Origin: Paenibacillus sp. oral taxon 786 str. D14
Lineage (GTDB): Bacteria; Bacillota; Bacilli; Paenibacillales; Paenibacillaceae
Reading direction: 5' to 3'
Assembly (NCBI RefSeq): GCF_000159955.1
Contig: NZ_GG695972.1
Span: 76,535-106,588 of the forward strand
DNA length: 30,054 bases
How positions within the stretch are numbered: position 1 is the stretch's first letter; every line of letters starts with the position of its first letter. A program made the position numbers and the translations under genes. The notes below the pieces were generated by a model that had not been told where the DNA came from, made no database searches, and saw nothing but the letters and a program-made list of their open reading frames with translations. Shown here piece by piece: positions 14,332-21,706 of this stretch.

Positions 14332-16548
14332 TTACGTTGCACGGTACATATTGCGGTATTCCCCCGGCGGAATGTCCTGAAATTTCTTGAATGCGCGGTA
14401 GAAGGAATTCACGTTCTGATAACCGCTGTTGATCGCCACCGACTGGATCGAATCCTCCGTTTCCAGCAGGAGTTGCTTGGCTTGCTGCATCCGAACCTTC
14501 AAGACATAATCCACAAATTTCTCCCCAATTTCCTCTTTGAAAATAACGCTTAGCGCACTGGGCTGAAGGTTCAAATAATCGCTGACCTGAACCAAGGAGA
14601 GACCCGGATCGGTGAAATGCGCATCGATGTAATGTTTGGCCTGCATCGCCAAGCTATGATGCCTACGGGCTTGCCGGTCTTCCTCCACGCAGGCTTCGAA
14701 CTGATTCATGAGGCTCATGAACTGTTCTTGAAATTCTGCCAGCGTCTCCGCCGTTTCGGTCAGGCTGGCGAACCGGTCTTGATAATCGCTTTTCCAGCGC
14801 GTTTGAATAGGGGAGGACATGGCCAATACAGCCTGTTCCATCCGTTTAAGGAACGCCTGTGCAAACTCCGCCATATCCCGCTTGCGAAACCGCATTTTAC
14901 TAAGTTCACCAAAGACTTGGGTTAGTTTCTCCCGCCATTCGCTTTCATTCATGCGGAAGGACTGGGCGGCATAATCCAAAGCTTGCAGGTATGCATATCG
15001 GTCCAGATTCATAATGCCGGCGCTTTTCCGATTATCGATGATGGAATGGATGCCGAGTACCGTCTTCAGCTCCACATTCTCCACCGCGTTCCGATAGGAA
15101 TCCGCGAGGGTATCAATCGAAGTCGAATCGGCCCCGATGCCGATCGTTAGTGTCAGCTCCAGATGCTGATGAATCCACTTTTTAAATTCCTCTGCATAAG
15201 TGGTGGTCGCCTGGGTATTGTGCGGATCGGCGGTGTGATGCACGACAAAGGCGATGCGATGCGGCTCCATCCAGGCATGCCAGACAAAGGCATGATGGCT
15301 TTGTCCCAGATCGCGGAAGGCGCTTTCAATAATAAACTTCAGCAAATGCTGGTCTTTGACCTTATATTTATCCGTAAACTCGGCGTATCGGTCCAATTCG
15401 GCAACCATCACGCCTAACCGGTCATAGGGGGCGGACAGATTAAACTCGGCCAGCCGTTGCTGGAATTCTTCATCCGTAAGCACGAGATGCCCGGCTAACA
15501 GATCGTGAAACAGCCGCTGCTGCCGCAGCAAGCTGTCTTCCTTGTGCAGGTTCTCGTAGTCCAGCGACCGCTTCAAGAGATGGTCCAGCGCTATTTCGAT
15601 GAAGGTGAACTCATTGTTCGCTCCTTTAATGCCCAATTCCTCGCTTTTTCGGTTCGAAAACTGGCTGACCTTTTCCATAATCGATTGAATCGGCTTGTAA
15701 TGGATGTGGGTGATGATCGTAAACCCGATCAGCGCCAGCAGGATCAAGGTGACCCAAATGACCATCCACGCGTTGGAGAAAAGGGCCAACCAGTTGTAGC
15801 CTTGATCATGGACCCCCTCCGAAACATAGGTCCAGCCGGTATAATCAGACTGAACTTGAATCGGGTTCATCGTCGGCGCCTTGTCCGGGGATTCCGAAGC
15901 GGCAGCGGCATCAATTAATCGAACATGGTTGTAATCGCTTTCATCAAAAGAATTAAGATATTCCATAAAAGAGCGTTGATACACGTTGACCACAAGTGCC
16001 CCGCGCATATCGTCTCCGGTATAAACAAATTTCACCAAGGAGACCACCTGCTGCGCTTCCTCTCCTTGCGGCGAATAAGCGAAAGAGCGTGGATTAAACC
16101 AGCCTGCGGATTCCTTCCTGCCGTAGTTGGCTGTCAGGAAGTCTGCATCCCCAAACGCCCGCAGCGAATAGGACCCCAAATCCGAAATGATCCGTCGTTC
16201 GGCTTCATTGTAAATGTAAATGGTGTTGGCAAAAGGCAAAGTTAAGCTTAGGTCAATCAGTTTTTTCTGCAGCAAGAAGTCACCCAATGCATCTTGTGAG
16301 GCGTTCGCGAAGTAGTCCTGAATCTCGCCGTCCATCAACACCTTGCTGACGACGTTGCGCTCGATTAGCATGAGATTCGCATCCGCGTTAAAGACGATCC
16401 GATCGAGGATCGCCTTGTTGGTTTCCAAGTATTTTCGCTCGGAAGCGTTGTTGAGGGCTAAGAAAATCACGAAGATCATGGAAGAAATGATCACGAAGAG
16501 GATCGGAGCATAGGAAAGAATCGTACGGTAATACCAGTTCATTCGCAT
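14332..16548 (-). CDS. membrane-anchored AraC family regulator (sensor type)
   Basis: This 738-residue one-component regulator has a transmembrane helix near residues 8-30 (ILSYAPILFVIISSMIF). An extracellular sensor of about 220 residues follows, then a second helix near 255-280 (VIWVTLILLALIGFTIITHI). A cytoplasmic linker comes next, and the AraC DNA-binding domain forms the last 100 residues (LSLVQVSDYLNLQPSALSVIF; SIQSVAINSGYQNVNSFYRAFKKF). Such regulators commonly sit beside, and activate, LplB-type transporter genes in Paenibacillus. The start is ATG 16548, because GGAGAG (16555-16560) is 6 nt upstream; a TTG at 16554 abuts the RBS. A good sigma-A promoter lies at 16576-16604. It is divergent from a second regulator of the same architecture. 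Confidence 0.9.
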   Translation of the reverse strand: MRMNWYYRTILSYAPILFVIISSMIFVIFLALNNASERKYLETNKAILDRIVFNADANLMLIERNVVSKVLMDGEIQDYFANASQDALGDFLLQKKLIDLSLTLPFANTIYIYNEAERRIISDLGSYSLRAFGDADFLTANYGRKESAGWFNPRSFAYSPQGEEAQQVVSLVKFVYTGDDMRGALVVNVYQRSFMEYLNSFDESDYNHVRLIDAAAASESPDKAPTMNPIQVQSDYTGWTYVSEGVHDQGYNWLALFSNAWMVIWVTLILLALIGFTIITHIHYKPIQSIMEKVSQFSNRKSEELGIKGANNEFTFIEIALDHLLKRSLDYENLHKEDSLLRQQRLFHDLLAGHLVLTDEEFQQRLAEFNLSAPYDRLGVMVAELDRYAEFTDKYKVKDQHLLKFIIESAFRDLGQSHHAFVWHAWMEPHRIAFVVHHTADPHNTQATTTYAEEFKKWIHQHLELTLTIGIGADSTSIDTLADSYRNAVENVELKTVLGIHSIIDNRKSAGIMNLDRYAYLQALDYAAQSFRMNESEWREKLTQVFGELSKMRFRKRDMAEFAQAFLKRMEQAVLAMSSPIQTRWKSDYQDRFASLTETAETLAEFQEQFMSLMNQFEACVEEDRQARRHHSLAMQAKHYIDAHFTDPGLSLVQVSDYLNLQPSALSVIFKEEIGEKFVDYVLKVRMQQAKQLLLETEDSIQSVAINSGYQNVNSFYRAFKKFQDIPPGEYRNMYRAT

Positions 16549-16575
16549 ATCCAACTCTCCTAAACCGTTTCATTT

Positions 16576-16604
16576 ATTATAAGAGATCCCATTCATGTTG
16601 TTAA
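16576..16604 (-). promoter_or_regulatory. sigma-A promoter of the left sensor-regulator gene
   Basis: On the minus strand TTAACA (16599-16604) and TATAAT (16576-16581) are separated by exactly 17 nt, matching 5/6 and 6/6 of the consensus. They lie 28 bp before ATG 16548. This is the best housekeeping promoter in the window and implies steady basal production of the sensor. Confidence 0.8.
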
Positions 16605-16745
16605 TTCACAATTTATTCGAAATTCTCATTTTTTATTTGGCGCAGGTTGCACACTTCGTCGAACATTTCTGGAAACCCGCGCCGCTGCGCGGTTCTGCGA
16701 GGGACAAGCCGGGAAAATTGTACGCTCAGCTACCCAGGAGTACCT

Positions 16746-16778
16746 ATCCAAGCGAGGCGAACCTCGATATGCTTGGAT
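16746..16778. repeat. nested inverted repeat, candidate operator
   Basis: ATCCAAGC (16746-16753) is inverted as GCTTGGAT (16771-16778). Inside it CGAGG and CCTCG (16753-16757 and 16762-16766) pair around a CGAA loop. Together they form a 12-bp imperfect palindrome with a one-sided bulge, about 50 bp upstream of the TATAAT at 16826 and between the divergent promoters. An operator is inferred; no homologous copy is obvious elsewhere in the window. Confidence 0.45.
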
Positions 16779-16799
16779 TGAAGGGGCGCTCCATGCCGC

Positions 16800-16831
16800 T
16801 GGACAGAATGAAATGGCTATATAGATATAAT
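16800..16831 (+). promoter_or_regulatory. candidate promoter of the right sensor-regulator gene
   Basis: TATAAT at 16826-16831 is a perfect -10. The nearest -35-like hexamer, TGGACA (16800-16805), is 20 nt away, longer than optimal. Activator help, or another -35, may be needed. Confidence 0.4.
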
Positions 16832-16901
16832 GATGAAACGAAAAAAGCGGACGGCTCGGCCGTAAATGAGAGCGCTACCAATAAAGATGGGGGGGCATCC
16901 C

Positions 16902-19193
16902 ATGCTTCGGCATTCCCGGGTTTTCCGCAGCTTTCTGATTTCGTATGTCGCTATCCTGCTCATTCCCTGCATCGGCGGGTATATCTCGTACCGGACTTCC
17001 ATCTCGGTGACGGAGTCGATCTCCATCGAGAACAGCGTCATTCAGCTGGAGAAAAGCCAAGAGCTGCTCGAGCACCGGATGGCGGAAGTAGAGGGCATGA
17101 CTCGGCAGCTGGCAATCAGCCAGGAGATTAACGCCCTGATGAACGACCGAGGTACGGAGAGGGATGTGTACGGCATCTGGAAGGCGATGCGCAACGTTCT
17201 GACGTTTGGGCAAACCAACGATTTTTTGCGTAACTATTTTATATATCTGGCGAACTATAACTTAATTATCACCTCCGGATCGTCTTACCGGCCGGAGCAT
17301 TATTATGAGTATTTTCATTATGATAATCTGTCGTTTGAGGAATGGGAGCAGCAGGTGTTGGGCACAACCCACCGCAGCGAAATCAAACCGCTGACTCCGT
17401 TTAGCGAACGGGACATGAAAACTTCCGTGATCACCTACATGCAATCGCTGCCTCTGGATAGTTTTAACGATACCTCACCAGCGATCGTCGTTGTATTAAT
17501 AGATCAGAAGACGATTGCCGGACTGTTATCCGGTTTAACGGAACAAAGCGGCGGGTGGGTTCATATCTACGATGCGGAGGGCAATACGATCTTCCTTCAG
17601 GGGGAAACGGTACCGGATATCGCCAAGCTGCACTCTGATCCGAAGTTTGACGAGAGCAAGACGAGCCAATTTTATGGCAGCGATCTCGTGATCACGACGC
17701 GATCCGATAAGAACGGCTGGGTTTACCAAGCCGGCATCCCACGAAGCACTCTCATGGAGAAACCCAACCAGATCAAACGGATCTCCTGGATGATTACGGG
17801 CGGCGCGATGTTAATCGGATTGCTGGTGGGCTTGTTCCTGGCTTACCGGAACAGTCTCCCCATCAACCGATTAATCGGCGTGATGAAGGAGCAGTTCGGT
17901 AAGGATGACGATACGGGGCACAACGAGTTTGACTTCCTAAGCGGGAACATTGCCGGCATGATTACGAAGAACAAACTGCTGGAGGCGGAGCTTCATCGCC
18001 AGCTTCCGCTGGTGCGCGACGCTTTCCTGAAGCGGCTGATTGCCGGGGAATTTGAATCGCGGGAGGAGATCGTCTCTGCGGCGGCGCAGGCCGACATTCC
18101 GCTCCGGCAAGGCGAAGGCTATGTTGGTATTTTGCAAATCAACGGATACGCCGGCATGGATACCGTAGAGGTGCTGAATGAGCTAAACGCCGCAAGGCTG
18201 CTGATGAAGCAGGCGATCACCGAGCTTGCAGGGCCGGTGCCGATGACCGATGTGGGGTCGGACAAAATCGTACTGCTGTTCTTCTGCGAAGCGGATCAGC
18301 TGCCAGGGCCGGCGGAGGAAGAGCGGATTACCACACTGATGGAGGAGCTTGCCCAGCATGTGTTCACCGAATACAAAATCTCGATGCAAGCCGGATTTGG
18401 CGAAGCCTTTGCCAGCGTCACGGAGGTCGGCCAATCCTTCGATCAGGCGAAGCAGGCCCTGGAATATGCGGTTTACTTGAACAAGAAAGGCATCCTGTGG
18501 AGCCATGAAACGCAAAGCACAAACACGACCTACTATTACCCCCTCGATACGGAGCATCGCCTGATCAGCACGATCCGGGCCGGGGAGCTGGAAGAAGCCC
18601 AGAAGATTATCGATTCGATCATCGCGCAGAATTTGGAGCAACGCGAGCTGTCGGTGGAAATGAAAAACCAGCTCGTCGGGGAAATCAAGGGGACGTTCCT
18701 CAAGCTGCTGGATCAGAAAATCTTCCTGGAATCCCCGTTGTTCGAGAGCGTCAAGCAGCGAATCATTGACATCAGCCCTACTGTGCCGCTGGAGACGATT
18801 CAGCAGGATATCCATGGGATTATGGAAGAATTGTGCGGTTTTATCGCCAAGAAGAAGAAGGATTCACACGCCCAGCTGATCAAACAGATCTATCAGTATA
18901 CAGCCGAAGCCTATGCCGACCCGGACCTGACGCTATATCGGGTTGCGGAGTACGTGGAGCGGCCGGAGAAATACATCTCCCAGCTGTTTAAAGAAGTGAC
19001 CGGGGTGAATTATTCCGATCATCTGATTAAAGTGCGGATGGACCAGGCCGCATTGCTGCTGAAGGAGAGCAACTATACCGTTGACGAAATCGCCGCCCGG
19101 GTGGGGTACAACAGCTCCCACTCGTTCCGGCGGGCATTCAAACGGTTAACGGGAGTTTCGCCCAGCGCTTACAGGCAGTCCTTTCAGGATTGA
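16902..19193 (+). CDS. membrane-anchored AraC family regulator (sensor type), second copy
   Basis: The product is about 763 residues with the same layout as the divergent regulator. It has an N-terminal helix (SFLISYVAILLIPCIGGYI), an extracellular sensor to about residue 290, and a second helix (MITGGAMLIGLLVGLFLAY). A cytoplasmic linker leads to a C-terminal AraC domain (LTLYRVAEYVERPEKYISQLF; TVDEIAARVGYNSSHSFRRAF; SPSAYRQSF). I chose ATG 16902 because GGGGGG lies 6 nt upstream, whereas the upstream in-frame ATG at 16866 has no RBS; this RBS is weak. A terminator follows. Downstream is the remnant of the transporter it presumably controlled, then the glycosidases, which are its likely present targets. 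The two regulators share architecture but are clearly diverged. Confidence 0.88.
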   Translation: MLRHSRVFRSFLISYVAILLIPCIGGYISYRTSISVTESISIENSVIQLEKSQELLEHRMAEVEGMTRQLAISQEINALMNDRGTERDVYGIWKAMRNVLTFGQTNDFLRNYFIYLANYNLIITSGSSYRPEHYYEYFHYDNLSFEEWEQQVLGTTHRSEIKPLTPFSERDMKTSVITYMQSLPLDSFNDTSPAIVVVLIDQKTIAGLLSGLTEQSGGWVHIYDAEGNTIFLQGETVPDIAKLHSDPKFDESKTSQFYGSDLVITTRSDKNGWVYQAGIPRSTLMEKPNQIKRISWMITGGAMLIGLLVGLFLAYRNSLPINRLIGVMKEQFGKDDDTGHNEFDFLSGNIAGMITKNKLLEAELHRQLPLVRDAFLKRLIAGEFESREEIVSAAAQADIPLRQGEGYVGILQINGYAGMDTVEVLNELNAARLLMKQAITELAGPVPMTDVGSDKIVLLFFCEADQLPGPAEEERITTLMEELAQHVFTEYKISMQAGFGEAFASVTEVGQSFDQAKQALEYAVYLNKKGILWSHETQSTNTTYYYPLDTEHRLISTIRAGELEEAQKIIDSIIAQNLEQRELSVEMKNQLVGEIKGTFLKLLDQKIFLESPLFESVKQRIIDISPTVPLETIQQDIHGIMEELCGFIAKKKKDSHAQLIKQIYQYTAEAYADPDLTLYRVAEYVERPEKYISQLFKEVTGVNYSDHLIKVRMDQAALLLKESNYTVDEIAARVGYNSSHSFRRAFKRLTGVSPSAYRQSFQD

Positions 19194-19248
19194 TCGGGAT
19201 CGGCCAGACGATTCATCCATGTTAAGTCCATAACGTACAACCGCCTAG

Positions 19249-19296
19249 CAGCGGCCGTACCTTCCGAATGAGGAAGGGGGCGGCCGCTGTTTTTTA
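19249..19296 (+). terminator. rho-independent terminator of the right regulator gene
   Basis: CAGCGGCCG (19249-19257) pairs with CGGCCGCTG (19281-19289), and inside it CCTTCC pairs with GGAAGG. A run of six T follows. It lies 55 bp after the regulator stop codon, so the glycosidase genes need a separate promoter downstream of this point. Confidence 0.92.
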
Positions 19297-19456
19297 TTTG
19301 CGGAATCGTGGCTCCCGTACCGAAGGATGTTCCCTGAAAAACGGGAGAACTGTACGCCAAAAGACGGAAGTGTACCTGTTCAACGCCGCCAAACATGCCC
19401 TATGATCGACTCGAGAAGAAAACGCTATCATCCATCAAGGCGCTTACAAAACTTAT

Positions 19457-19472
19457 AGGGGGAATTATTCTG
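19457..19472 (+). promoter_or_regulatory. RBS and CTG codon at the permease remnant
   Basis: AGGGGG (19457-19462) is followed after 7 nt by CTG 19470, in frame with the permease remnant. No ATG, GTG or TTG stands at this optimal distance. Either CTG (or a nearby ATT) initiates, or the original start codon has mutated. The in-frame ATG at 19395 has no RBS. Confidence 0.4.
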
Positions 19473-19862
19473 GAAAAACAACTTGCTTTCCAACCGGATT
19501 ACGTCCCGGACGCCAAGCGCAAGGCCAGTTACTGGCGTACCGCGCGCAGAAATATCAAGAAGCACTGGCAGCTGCATTTGCTGGTCATTCCTCCCATTTT
19601 GTTTTTTCTGATTTTTAAATACTACCCGATGCTGAATGCGGTGCTGGCGTTCAAGGACTACAACGTGATCAAAGGGATCTGGGGAAGTCCGTGGGTAGGG
19701 TTCAAGCATTTCCGACTGTTTTTTGAAAATCCGCAGTTTTGGACGCTGGTGAAGAACACGATTTTTCTCAGCGGGTATCTCATCCTCGCCGGATTTCCGA
19801 TTCCGATTATTCTGGCGCTGATAGGGGCGTTTTCCGGCATTTTTCTTCCAAAACAGCGATAG
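19470..19862 (+). pseudogene. truncated LplB-type sugar ABC permease (5' remnant)
   Basis: About 130 codons remain of a permease of about 315. After a basic leader, the first helix (LHLLVIPPILFFLIFKYYP), AVLAFKDYNVIKGIWG, WVGFKHFRLFF and FPIPIILAL align with about residues 25-118 of the intact permease at 11486-12433. Directly after IILAL the homology ends and 13 unrelated residues lead to a TAG at 19860. All later transmembrane helices and the EAA loop are missing, so it cannot form a working permease. The expected partner permease and binding-protein genes are also absent; a GH110-type gene begins at once. A deletion with a junction near 19819 explains this. The 276 bp between the regulator stop and this frame hold the terminator, a 7-bp inverted repeat (19312-19318 with 19341-19347) and no convincing promoter. 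Confidence 0.85.
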
Positions 19863-19883
19863 ATGGAGAGGAGCAGATGTGTT

Positions 19884-21692
19884 ATGTTGGGCGAAGATAG
19901 GATAACGCCAGGACTAGCTTCTGAACACATGTTGGGTACGCTCCGTTCGGAGGTACCCGTGGAGGATGAACCACCTGTGACTGTGATCTCCTTAGGTTAT
20001 TATGGGGCCCGGCCGGATACGCAAGAGGATACGCAGCCAGCCATGCAGATGGCGTTGGAGGAAGCCGCGCGAACGGAAGGGCCGGTTGTGCTGGAGGTGC
20101 CTTATGGCCGATATCATTTTTACCCGCAATCGGCGATCCGAGCTCCTTATCATGTCACCAATACAGCAAGTGAAGAGGAGCATTTCGATATTACGAAAAC
20201 GATCGGGATACTGCTGAAAGAACAAAAGCGGTTGACCATTAGGGGGAACGGGTCCCTGTTCTTGTTCCACGGCAAGCAGACGATGCTGTTGATCGACGGC
20301 AGCGCAAATATCGTCATCCATGACCTTCACTTTGATTACGCCGTACCGACAGTGACGGAGATGACCGTGGTGCATTGCGAGCCTGAAGCGTGTTGGATGG
20401 AGGCGGTGGTGCATCCGGATTCGAGGTATGACATTCAGGAAGGCCGGCTGGCATGGGTTGGCGAGGGCTGGCGCTTTCAGTCCGGACCCATGCAGCTATG
20501 TGACCCGGCCGAAAATACAACCTGGCGGGTGGACAACTGGCTGGAGCAGGCGACGACCTCTGCGGAGGAAGTTGGCCCTGGACGGGTAAGGTTTTATTTT
20601 GACCGCACCATCCCTGAGGGGCTGGCCCCCGGCCGCGTGGTTCAGATGCGGGATGGAATCCGCGATCAAGTGGGGGTCCTTGTCCATGAAAGTGCGGATA
20701 TCACGTTCTCTGGCTGCGGGTTTCATTTTATGCATGGGCTTGGGATGGTGGGGCAATTCAGCGAAAACCTCGTTTTCGAGCGTTTGGACCTGTCGCCACG
20801 GGCCGAAAGCGGCCGGACGGTGGCCGGCTTTGCGGATTTCATCCATGTGTCGGGCTGCCGGGGGCGAGTGGCAATCCGGAATTGCCGGTTTGCCGGCGCG
20901 CATGACGATGCGATCAACGTCCACGGGACATACTTGCGAATCGTCGGCCGTCCGGCGCCCAATCAGCTGCTGGTGAGGTTTATGCATCCTCAAACGTATG
21001 GGATATCCGCCTTCCGCGCCGGAGACGAGGTCGGCTTCGTTCATGCGGATACGCTGGTGACCTATGGAAGCGGCAGGGTGAGCGACGTTCTTCGGTTAAA
21101 CCCCCGCGAGCTGCTGATTACGCTGGAGCAGCCTGCCCCGAGGGAGATGAGGGCGCAAGATGTGGTCGAGAACATCACCTGGTCCCCGGAGGTGGAGATC
21201 ACGGGCAACCACTTCGCCCGTATTCCGACGCGCGGGGTGCTGGCTTCCACGCGGCGGCGAACCGTAATTCGCGGCAACGTATTTGAAAGAATCCGGATGA
21301 GTGCCATTCTTGTTGCTGCTGATGCGCATTCCTGGTACGAGTCGGGCGCGGTAGAGGAGATGGTCCTCGAGGACAATCGATTGATCGATTGCGGCGGTGA
21401 AGCGCATGCGGTGATCACCATTGCGCCGGAGAATCGGGAGGTGCACCCGGAGAGATCGGTTCATCGCCGGATTGCCATCGTGAACAATCGTTTCGAATCG
21501 GTGCGCGGCTTGCTGCTGTCCGCGCGCTGCGTACAGGATTTGGTGTTTCAAGGGAACACGATATCGCTGGCGTTCTCTGGGGGAATCGACCAAGGAAGTG
21601 CTATCCGGCTGGAGGCGTGCCCGGATGCGGTGATCGCGGAGAATGTATTCCTCGGCGGTGACGAGCAGGCGAGAGAAACTAAGATCTGGTAG
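19884..21692 (+). CDS. GH110-type alpha-1,3-galactosidase, right-handed beta-helix enzyme
   Basis: The product is about 602 residues with no signal peptide, so it is cytoplasmic. It opens with the pectate-lyase-like motif [17 protein letters not shown]. Beta-helix repeats follow ([44 protein letters not shown]). The most diagnostic block is [14 protein letters not shown] with [12 protein letters not shown], whose Asp318, Asp341 and Asp342 are the likely catalytic acids. This block is what I recall of GH110 enzymes, which remove terminal alpha-1,3-linked galactose, including the blood-group-B epitope, with inversion. ATG 19884 is favoured by GGAGAGGAG 10 nt upstream; ATG 19863 overlaps that RBS, and GTG 19977 is an alternative. 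It is first of three glycosidase genes in one operon and follows a broken permease. Linkage specificity is inferred. Confidence 0.8.
   Translation: MLGEDRITPGLASEHMLGTLRSEVPVEDEPPVTVISLGYYGARPDTQEDTQPAMQMALEEAARTEGPVVLEVPYGRYHFYPQSAIRAPYHVTNTASEEEHFDITKTIGILLKEQKRLTIRGNGSLFLFHGKQTMLLIDGSANIVIHDLHFDYAVPTVTEMTVVHCEPEACWMEAVVHPDSRYDIQEGRLAWVGEGWRFQSGPMQLCDPAENTTWRVDNWLEQATTSAEEVGPGRVRFYFDRTIPEGLAPGRVVQMRDGIRDQVGVLVHESADITFSGCGFHFMHGLGMVGQFSENLVFERLDLSPRAESGRTVAGFADFIHVSGCRGRVAIRNCRFAGAHDDAINVHGTYLRIVGRPAPNQLLVRFMHPQTYGISAFRAGDEVGFVHADTLVTYGSGRVSDVLRLNPRELLITLEQPAPREMRAQDVVENITWSPEVEITGNHFARIPTRGVLASTRRRTVIRGNVFERIRMSAILVAADAHSWYESGAVEEMVLEDNRLIDCGGEAHAVITIAPENREVHPERSVHRRIAIVNNRFESVRGLLLSARCVQDLVFQGNTISLAFSGGIDQGSAIRLEACPDAVIAENVFLGGDEQARETKIW
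19934..19958 (+). other. stem-loop near the 5' end of the GH110-type gene
   Basis: GGGTAC (19934-19939) and CTCCG (19941-19945) pair with CGGAG (19948-19952) and GTACCC (19953-19958), giving 11 bp with one bulged G and a TT loop. If translation starts at 19884 it is within coding sequence. If it starts at GTG 19977 (after GGAGG at 19961-19965) the hairpin would lie in the leader. Confidence 0.4.
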
Positions 21693-21706
21693 GGGAGGAA
21701 GAAAAG

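Larger units (their letters stand above)
16549..16901. other. 353-bp control region between two divergent AraC-type regulators
   Basis: I see no convincing gene here. The region holds a strong minus-strand promoter (16576-16604), a 6-bp inverted repeat CCGCGC-CGCT-GCGCGG (16677-16692), a nested inverted repeat (16746-16778) and a candidate plus-strand promoter with TATAAT (16826-16831). The repeats lie between the two promoters, a typical place for shared operators. Confidence 0.55.

Noticed and set aside
16595..17131. 178-codon plus-strand frame in the divergent regulatory region
   Set aside because: It runs out of frame into the regulator gene, its residues look random, and it covers the promoters and inverted repeats.
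19884..21692. Calling the beta-helix protein a pectate lyase
   Set aside because: The beta-helix is shared, but the [14 protein letters not shown] and [12 protein letters not shown] block fits GH110, and no pectin-lyase catalytic pattern is evident.
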